Below are positions 56,951 through 64,000 of a stretch of 64,000 nt of DNA, in pieces (within the stretch, counting starts at the first letter, position 1; the number at the start of each line of letters is the position of its first letter). Both the position numbers and the translations under genes were made by a program. Under the pieces are notes generated by a model, which was not told the origin of the DNA, made no database searches, and saw only the letters and a program-made list of their open reading frames with translations. The DNA comes from Monilinia fructicola (taxonomy: Eukaryota; Ascomycota; Leotiomycetes; Helotiales; Sclerotiniaceae), in the NCBI GenBank assembly GCA_008692225.1, contig VICG01000001.1:608501-672500 (forward strand), written 5' to 3'.

Positions 56951-58382
56951 TTATTGGTCACGTTCAGATAAATACCTTCTCATCAGCATTAAAACATCAC
57001 TCTCATCGATTGTCTTTCGCCCAGCATGTTCAGAATATGTGCCTAGATCATCACTGATTTGTTCAAAAAACCAGTCGGTTGCCTGCATGACCGCATCAAG
57101 AGCATCCCTACTCAATTTTTCTCCTTTGCTAGCCCCATTCCTTGCAAAGGTCAAAGCATGTTTCTTTACCACGCCTAGAGGTAGCGAGGAGTATTTCAAC
57201 CCATGCTTCGAGACTTTGTTCTTCTTTTTCTGGGACGTTCTCTTGAAAGTTTCAGGTATGGATGTCTGCATAGGTGCCTTGGGACGTTCATCATCGGCAA
57301 GACGAGAGTTTTCGAATGTGTCAATCGATAGACTTGGAGAATCACTTCCGTCATTCATGGTTTCTTCGTCAATTGCAAAACTACCACCTTGTGTATCATC
57401 AGGAGGCGAAGAAGGTCCGTCCATAGCAGGATCTCCAATTTGAGTTATTTCCGGTGATGGAGAAAACTCAAGTTGCACTGGAATTTCTGGTTGCGGAACT
57501 GTAAATACAAAGGTTGCATCTCTCTCTTCGGATGGCGAGTTGTATGGCCTGATGTCACTACTTCGGCCCGGTAAAAGAGAGTGGCGATTCAATCCAGTTT
57601 CAAAGTCCCCTTGTATTGCTACACGATCACTAATGTACGTTAGCGTAAGATGGCTTTCACAATTCATGCGCCTCGACTTACCCTCCAAAAGCCGGGGAGT
57701 TTGCCATGCCTGGAAAATCATCATTTTCGTAATCATTGCCTTCGAAGAAACTTGATCCCATCCCATCTCTCTCTACCTCTGCTTCATCCAAGTTTCCGAA
57801 ATATTCGCTCCCACGAACACTCCCGAAACTACCCCTTGACAAGAGCCTGTTCGGTTGTTCAGTGGCAGCTCTCCTTGGAAGCTCAATAGATCGTGTGGTC
57901 AAATTTTCTTCCTCTAGGGCCGCTAGACTCGGAAGCAGAAGACTTTCGTCATCCTCATAGTCATCATCCTCGTTCTCGTCGTCTAAGGGTATAGAAAGTC
58001 GCGGAGGTACGAGATTTGGGCCGTCGTCGAAGTCATCATCATCTAACAATAAAGTCTGCCTTCTGGGGTTGCTAGGTGCTCTTTGAGGGGATGGAACTGT
58101 CGGTCGAGTCTGAGGAGCTAGGGTTCTACTCAGCAACCTTAATATATCTCGAGGTGTTTCTCTTTGTTGTATGCCACTTCGTCTTCTATCCTTTCCAGGA
58201 GTCAATCCCGCTCTTCTTGCCTCAACTTCTCGTAAAGCCGCCCTTCCATGAGGTGTCAAAGCATTAGATCTCAGCTCTGATCCACCTATCCTCGAACCCC
58301 GGCCAGGTGTTCTCAAATGACTTGATGGAGATGGGCCAACACTAGAAATGCGACGCAAAGGAGTTTCGGGTCTTCCAGTCAT
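56951..58382 (-). CDS. inner kinetochore protein CENP-T (Cnn1-type histone-fold)
   Basis: Two exons: 57682-58382 and 56951-57629; 459 residues. The N-terminus MTGRPETPLRRISS with several Ser/Thr-Pro sites (SSVGPSPSS, LRTPGRG, NALTPHGR, GLTPGKD) fits a CDK-regulated extension. The middle is acidic and disordered. The last ~95 residues form a CENP-T histone fold (SSLPLGVVKKHALTFARN, LSRDALDAVMQATDWFFEQI, TIDESDVLMLMRR). CENP-T pairs with CENP-W at centromeric DNA, and its N-terminus recruits the Ndc80 complex. The start was set at the first true ATG; the open frame extends 12 codons upstream only with a TTG. Convergent with SURF1. Confidence 0.88.
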
Positions 58383-58853
58383 AGTGATAATGCATGTACG
58401 TGTCGTAAAAGGAAACAAATGTATTAACTAACTATCAATATCGATCTTGAATTTGATTTCGAAATCTATTTCAAGTTGAACAAAGATTATTCCTTCAAAT
58501 GTAGAATTTAAGTAGCATCAATTCCATGATACCAGGAGGTTCTAATTGAAATACTGTTGGGTAGGTAGGTAGGTATGTTTATTAGACGTTTATTGGTTCG
58601 GTTTAGATATATCAATAGACGCGTCCAGAAAGATATACGCGTGAAGGCTGTAGCTTATCTTATCTTAGCGTTAAAGGCTACCTGGTAATTGCAGATGTGG
58701 GTCCGCAAGGCGTTAAATAATTTTATGAGAATGAGAATGAGAACGAGAACCTTTCAAAAAGTTCGATATATTACAACGTCATCTCACATAGAAATACATT
58801 ATAGTTCATCTTTATTATACCTTCATACTTTTGATCAAGCTCATATTATCACA
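58383..58853. promoter_or_regulatory. divergent promoter region, CENP-T and CMS1
   Basis: 471 bp between divergent starts, with a GTAGGTAGGTAGG microrepeat at about 58560. Purine-rich GAGAATGAGAATGAGAAC lies at 58726-58750. No gene seen. Confidence 0.4.
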
Positions 58854-59840
58854 ATGTCAATCGAGACTGAGCTTCAAGATCCTTTAATAGAAGAAGTGGG
58901 ATCTCCGATAGCGAAATCTGGGTCAGAAAAGAATACAAAAACAAGTTCGAAAAAGAGAAAGCGAGGAGGAATTCAGGATCAAGAGGTCCCCAAGCAAAAA
59001 GTCAATGAACCCGGGAAGAGGAGGAAGCATGCTCCTTTTGATGAGGAAGATGTCGATGTCGAAGCTGGCCTTAACAATTCAATTTCGAAAATGAATGATC
59101 ACCTATTGGTTGATTATGTTGCGCGTCAGACGAGGAGATATGAAAGTGATCTCAGCTCCGTTGAACTAGAGGATCGATACTTGCCAGGTAAGTAAGAATT
59201 GCTCTTCCATATGTCAACAAAGTCCGCTGACGTATCAATGTTTCAATTAGTCTCCGCTGTTCGGGATACTACATCCTGGACAAAGCAACGAAGTCTCGAT
59301 AATTTACCTGAGTTTTTGGAAAAGTTTTCAGGTAATCCAACAAAACTTTGGTCTGCCTCGAAAAAGAATGGATCGCCGCATACAATCATTGTTACTGCTG
59401 CAGGCCTAAGGGCAGCCGATGTCGCTAGGTATACTCATGCTTCTCTGTTTCGTCATTAAAATCGACTTCGTCAATACAGTACCTTTCTCCTCTGACAATC
59501 ATATAGGGCCGTCCGAAAATTCCAAACGAAAGATGTGAAAGTTGCAAAGTTATTCGCGAAACACATCAAGCTCAAAGACTCCATTGGTTTTCTTAAATCT
59601 TCAAGAACCGGGATTGCTGTTGGTACACCCCAGAGATTGAAGGACTTGATGGATGAAGGTTCACTTGCGGTCGATAGATTGGAAAGAATCGTCATCGATG
59701 CATCTCATATCGACCAGAAAAGAAGAGGTATACTTGAGATGAAAGAGACGCAGATTCCATTAACAACTTGGCTTGGCCAGAAAGCTTTCAGAGATAGATA
59801 TGAAGGTTCTACGGATAAGTTGCAGCTCTTGTTTTACTGA
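58854..59840 (+). CDS. CMS1: U3-containing 90S pre-ribosome protein Cms1 (CMSS1)
   Basis: Three exons: 58854-59187, 59251-59428 and 59507-59840; 281 residues. The N-terminus is basic/acidic and nucleolar-like (TSSKKRKRGGIQDQ). The C-terminal two thirds form a degenerate helicase-like fold: TIIVTAAGLRAADVARAVRK, KLFAKHIKLKDSIGFLK, GIAVGTPQRLKDLMDEGSL and IVIDASHIDQKRRGI, which are diagnostic for Cms1/CMSS1. It is linked to early small-subunit processome assembly in the nucleolus. Both introns interrupt the conserved part and the phases restore it. The gene is intact. Confidence 0.93.
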
Positions 59841-60239
59841 CTGCAATCGTCACATCTGCATGAAAAGCCAAGTACAGAGCAAATACCAATATGATAAGAT
59901 AATTGTAATCAGGGGAAGGTGCAAATGTCCCGTGTAACTCTGGTATGATGGAGCAATTTCAAACCGCTGGATTTCTCAAGGAGGAAGTCCCCATCAACTA
60001 AGACGGACCAGTATGGAGCTTTCTTTCTTATGATTTAATCCTCGTCAAAGCCACTCTCATTCTACGTACCTCAATAAAAACGTCCCTCCTTTGCGTTTGG
60101 TCGTCTGCTACACTCACAAAAAGTCGTTCCCTCGATATCACGATCTTTGACAAAAGAATCCACAAGTTTCAAATCTGCTTTAACGGTTCGTAAAACTTCT
60201 AGAGTTCGCATATGCCAGTAGCCAACTGCAAGGTAAACC
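59841..60239. other. CMS1 3' flank and CFEM promoter
   Basis: About 400 bp, no gene supported. The minus-strand frame 60071-60409 is a shadow of the CFEM gene. Confidence 0.45.
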
Positions 60240-61041
60240 ATGCGGCGTGCTATTTTGCTGATAGCCATGGCAATGGCAATGGCCAATTGTCCTGTCATAA
60301 GTGATGGAAACTTTCCTGCTCCCGGTAAGGATCTTTTAGTTGGAAAAACTGAGAGTACCACATTAATATAAGTCTGCAGGTTGTGCAACACGTTGTTGGG
60401 AAAATACAAAATATGTTAGTCAATGCATGGACAAAAACATATGCCTTTGCCGTGATGCAGAATATCAAAACGTTCGTCGCCCCATAAGATCTGTTGCCAA
60501 GCACCGCAGGAACCCCTACCCCTCTGGTTGGAGACTAATGTGCAGGCTGTAGTCTGTTTTCAAATGTCTATATTCCCAATGCGATACTGCACATTTTGGT
60601 TCCGCACTCCATCATACCATTACTCAATGTGTTGGTGTTGCGGACAACATCCTTTTAGCAGTACCTCCCATCTCAAATCACGATTCCCTGCGTCGAAGAG
60701 AAGCTGAATACCTCCGAGGGGCCAAGTTGGAAGACGTGGAATCTATTGGGGGATATCCAACACTGAGCGCGCTTCCGACACAAAGTGCTCTGCCACTTGC
60801 ATCTGGCATCGCTTTTTCATCAGTTCCACCATTACAATACCTTACAAGAGATACTGTAACTGCATTTGCTACAGCATCTGTCACATCGCCTTCTGATTCA
60901 GTCCAAACAACATATAACACTGCACCAGAATTCATCACGGCCAGCCCTCTTATTTATACGGGCAACACCATCGAAATAATACCTAGGGTACCATTGCTCC
61001 TTTTGGTAGCTGCGATTTCAGGACTATGCTTGGTAGTTTGA
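60240..61041 (+). CDS. secreted CFEM-domain protein, probably GPI-anchored
   Basis: Three exons assembled by eye: 60240-60324, 60380-60471 and 60553-61041; 221 residues. A signal peptide (MRRAILLIAMAMAMANC) is followed by a complete CFEM domain. Its eight cysteines sit at residues 30, 34, 44, 50, 52, 64, 69 and 85 (C-x3-C-x9-C-x5-C-x-C-x11-C-x4-C-x15-C). Asp46 is in the usual axial heme-ligand position (CMDKNIC). The C-terminus is Ser/Thr-rich and ends in a hydrophobic tail (VPLLLLVAAISGLCLVV) like a GPI signal. Intron 2 uses a weaker donor, GTTCGT. CFEM proteins act in heme uptake, cell-wall integrity, surface sensing or as effectors of plant-pathogenic fungi; which applies here is unknown. 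Confidence 0.85.
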
Positions 61042-61555
61042 TTATAAAACACTGTTCGACGGAAATTTCTGGATTTCAACGGAAAGGAGAAGAGAGGCTA
61101 TCTTTCAGGGGAGTATGGGTTGACGGGGGCTGGATACTTACTATAAATACCCAGTATTCCACCTGTGTATGTTTATTAGTTAACGATATGGCTTAGACTC
61201 ATGAGCAATACCCTACTAAGCAAATAATAAAGCACAAGAATGGGAGTCTGTGGTCCCTTCAGGTACTCATTTCTTGTGGTCTAGCCATATGGGATGGAGA
61301 CACGGCTGAGGATATAGAATATATGCTACCATGTATTTTTAGGAAGAAATAAAATCACGGTGATTTAGCACTCAAATCCGACAGCAGAGATTGATATCAA
61401 CTCCGTGAAGAAGACGAAAATATACATATAACCACCCCTTACTAAAATATTAAAACGAAGCGAAACGAGCGAGAACTTCCAGGGTTATTATTAGTAGAAC
61501 CGAAATAATACCACCTTTTGGATCACGTATGAGTGCCTATATATAAATATATATA
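61042..61555. other. intergenic region, no gene seen
   Basis: About 510 bp of normal sequence after the CFEM gene, leading into the MITE at 61556. Confidence 0.45.
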
Positions 61556-61806
61556 CTTGGTGTTGTTTTGGGTCTATGCTGGGGTAAAAATTTATAAAAT
61601 AGTATATCTTTTAAATTCTTTTTTATATGTTATAAAGCTTTAATTTTTTAGAATTTAAATACACTTAATATTTAGTTGTTAGTTTAATAATATTATAAAG
61701 CATTATTTATGAATTTTAGTAGATTCATTGATTTATTATAATTTTTTAAAAAAAAATCCGTTTTCAGTTAATTTCTATCCCAGCATAGGCCCAAAACAAC
61801 ATCAAG
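61556..61806. mobile_element. 251-bp MITE (Tc1/mariner-type)
   Basis: 31-bp terminal inverted repeats starting CTTGGTGTTGTTTTGGG (left) and CTTGATGTTGTTTTGGG (right, inverted), with three transition mismatches. TA duplications flank it at 61554-61555 and 61807-61808. The interior is very AT-rich and non-coding. Confidence 0.85.
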
Positions 61807-61978
61807 TACTACATCCATGGATCACTAGAGAGTTTTTCCCCAGGTCTAAAAGGTTGAGCTAACCCAAGTTAGGTAGTCTCGAGTGTGTACTTTAGTGCCA
61901 ATGTTTTTTCCCACCGCCATTGGCAGAATAATTCTCGCAGCTTCGCGAATTTCCAAATTCATTCCAAAATTATTTTGA

Positions 61979-63247
61979 ATGGCTTCGAGGTTTCTGATTT
62001 CACAACCAGCAATAACACATCTTCCACCCATTGCCACCAACCAGATCGCTTCACTTGGTTTCAATATGGGATTCGGTGCCGGAGCTTCTCGAGCAGAGAG
62101 AAAAGCCAAAAGACGCAAGCTCGAAGATTCAATTCCCGATATACCTGATGATCTCGAAACAGAATCCAATACTGACAGCGTTTCGGCGAAGAGAAAAAGG
62201 ACGTTAGATGATGATGCGAACGAAGAGCAAATCGTCGATGGAAACGGAGAGATTACCAAGAAGAATAAGGAGTCCAATCACAAATCCAAGAAGACTAAAA
62301 CTACTTCGGTCGATATAACTTCACTACCCGTCCAAAATGGAGAGCTGTCTGACATAGCAGAGACTGAGGTTGCTCCCAAAAAGTCTAAGAAGGAAAGAAA
62401 AGCAGAGAGGAAAGCTAAAGAGGCTGCTGCGAATGCGACATCCAAGACACAAGATACAGAAACTGCTGCGAAGAAAAACGATCCAGATACTAATGCTGTG
62501 GGAGACTCTGATCAAACTACTTCTACAAAGAAGCGTGCAAAGAACAAGAAGCAAGGAGATGGTTCTGGTGCAAATGCAGAAAGCAAGACATCAAGATTCA
62601 TCGTTTTTGTTGGTGAGATACTTTGTAGTGAAAGCTCAATAATGTCGTACTCACATAAATTGTTAGGAAACCTACCATTTACTGCCACAACCGCATCAAT
62701 AAAAAACCACTTCGCCGCCGTCAAACCCGCCTCGGTTCGTCATCTTACAGAAAAAGGAAACCCGAGTAAATCGAGGGGCTGTGCCTTCCTTGAGTTTGAA
62801 GGTTATGATCATATGAAAACTTGTCTAAAGCAATTCCACCAAACCACGTTCAATGATGGTCTCTCGGCACCAAGAAAAGTCAATGTGGAGCTAACGTAGG
62901 TGACCTCTATCCTCCCATTACTCGCGCTGCATCTAACTTGTATAAAGTGCCGGAGGCGGTGGGAACACAAAAGACCGCCGCTCAAAAATTAAAGGAAAGA
63001 ATGAGAAACTGAACGAACAGCGCATCAGACAAGCACAAGAAGTATGATATCCCAATTCCCATGGTTCATATTGCTGGATAGGAACAGCTCCCAAACAATA
63101 AGTAATCTTGCTTTACCATATCATGCTAACAAAAGATGGCAGGCCGATAATGCCAAGGTCAGTAAAAGTAAAACGACGGATGTACAGCATGTATTGGCCG
63201 AGGATAGTGGAATCCATCCAAGTAGGAAAGCAAGAATTGGTGGATAG
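61979..63247 (+). CDS. NOP6: nucleolar RRM protein Nop6-like
   Basis: Four exons: 61979-62612, 62667-62895, 62948-63041 and 63143-63247; 353 residues from the first ATG. The N-terminal 200 residues are lysine/glutamate-rich and nucleolar-like (KKSKKERKAERKAKEAA). A single RRM follows, with RNP2-like FIVFVGNLPFTA and RNP1-like SRGCAFLEFEGY. It ends with NVELTAGGGGNTKDRRSKI, a Nop6 hallmark. Nop6 binds early pre-rRNA intermediates and supports 18S rRNA production in yeast. Met30 (62066, MGFGAGASRAERKAKRRK) is an equally plausible start; the preceding 29 residues look non-conserved. The MITE ends only 172 bp upstream of the first ATG. The gene is intact. Confidence 0.88.
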
Positions 63248-63677
63248 ACAATGATACCCATTTGCAATGGCACATGAATTGGAGAAGGAGTAGATTACGA
63301 ATCGTCCCAAAGTATTAATGAGATTCAAAATCCATATTTATTTATTCATTACTCCATGCATTTGTCATGACCTATCTACAGAAAAGGAGGTATCCTCGGT
63401 ATCTTCAAGGACGCAATGCTGCACCGATATACGCTGCTGCATCCATATAATGCCAAATTCTACAGCATAGAAACGACGGCATCCATCCATAAATCAGAAA
63501 AAGCTTATTAGTCAACCCAAACCAATTCATTTATCTCGCACCTTACTCCCTTGCAGGCCTTATCCTCCATCTCTGGTTATAGGAGAATTAGGACTACTTC
63601 CAACCATATGATGCATCGACTGTTATGAACCATAGTCTGATATCTGAGATCTCTAAAGATTATTGTTGTATCTTGAA
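63248..63677. other. intergenic region between convergent genes
   Basis: About 430 bp holding the 3' flanks of NOP6 and RAC1. Nothing else seen. Confidence 0.45.
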
Positions 63678-64000
63678 TTACAGCACTGTGCATTTGGACT
63701 TTTTGGGTTTCGGTGCTTGTTGTTGTGGACTCAGGACAGCACTTGTCTTGGTTAGTTCCTTATCAACATATTCTGTTAAAGAGAAGGGGTCTTACCGGAT
63801 TGCCTCATCAAATACACTCTTCAAATTTCTTTGGGTAAGAGCAGAGCATTCCAAATATTTATGTGCTCGGATCTCCTTGGCGACAACTCTGGCTTGGTCA
63901 TACGTGACTGGCTCCATTCTCTTAGATCTGAGAGATTCTTTGGTTGGCTCATCATCTCGAAGATCTAACTTCGTTCCGACAAGAATGATTGGGACACCTG
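63678..64000 (-). CDS. RAC1: Rho-family GTPase Rac1, 3' part (runs off the right edge)
   Basis: Exons 63796-64000 (continuing beyond the window) and 63678-63741; intron 63742-63795. The fragment starts at [16 protein letters not shown] (G4 motif TKLD), has [24 protein letters not shown] (G5 region), and ends with a polybasic tail and CAAX box, [10 protein letters not shown], predicting geranylgeranylation. [12 protein letters not shown] and FDEAIRAVL favour Rac over Cdc42, which has TQID at G4. Rac1 controls polarised growth and NADPH oxidase in filamentous fungi. The N-terminal half lies outside the window. Confidence 0.92.

Noticed and set aside
60071..60504. Minus-strand frames of 112 and 69 codons
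   Set aside because: They overlap the spliced CFEM gene on the opposite strand and have no domain.
1..64000. Secondary-metabolite gene cluster or CRISPR array
   Set aside because: No polyketide/NRPS/terpene enzymes, transporters or regulators are grouped, and tandem repeats are short units without spacers.

Overview
The window is nuclear DNA of a filamentous ascomycete. Genes carry several short introns (about 50-120 bp) with GTAAGT/GTATGT-like donors and YAG acceptors. The gene set is typically fungal: a CFEM protein, a QDE-1/Rdp1-type RdRP, Rac1, Hsm3-like and Cms1. AT-rich blocks look like repeats degraded by C-to-T mutation (RIP-like). Codon use and protein resemblance suggest Leotiomycetes, probably Sclerotiniaceae; that placement is inference. 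I see no CRISPR array, prokaryotic operon, tRNA or rRNA.

Layout: an Hsm3-like proteasome chaperone and RPC31 are divergent (2.1-4.7 kb), followed by a mitochondrial D-lactate dehydrogenase (5.6-7.8 kb). A 1.84-kb TIR transposon with an AT-rich interior sits inside a heptamer minisatellite (9.1-11.2 kb). RPS4 (12.6-13.8 kb) has a perfect hairpin in intron 1. A 2.3-kb stretch of microsatellites precedes a cellular RNA-dependent RNA polymerase (16.0-20.4 kb). Next come aspartate-semialdehyde dehydrogenase, the twin-CX9C protein MIX17, the exosome cofactor Lrp1/C1D, a ketopantoate reductase, PDCD5, COQ4, a SET-domain methyltransferase and a CPSF6-like RRM protein (21-34 kb). At 35.4-36.7 kb two diverged MITE copies lie head to head, one of them split by a nested TIR element. 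SSS1 (Sec61 gamma), a DCAF11-like WD40 protein, a double-Myb Teb1/Tay1-like protein and a MYND protein follow (37-47 kb). A gene-free 4.5 kb leads to a DUF7704 membrane protein, a UBX protein, SURF1, CENP-T, CMS1, a CFEM protein that only appears after splicing by eye, another MITE, NOP6, and the 3' end of RAC1 at the right edge.

Most genes are unrelated housekeeping genes in alternating orientation. Several products are mitochondrial (DLD1, MIX17, COQ4, SURF1, probably the reductase), and others act in ribosome or RNA biogenesis (RPS4, RPC31, LRP1, CMS1, NOP6, CPSF6-like). This is not a biosynthetic cluster.

The points most worth checking are: (i) single-base frameshifts in four otherwise conserved genes (DLD1, RdRP, reductase, CPSF6-like), nearly all an extra base in or near a short A/T run, which means either assembly error or real decay; (ii) the nested, palindromic MITE arrangement with legible TA target duplications; (iii) the transposon whose GC-rich termini survive while its interior is AT-saturated; (iv) the unannotated CFEM gene; and (v) the enriched palindrome ACCTAGGT in intergenic DNA.
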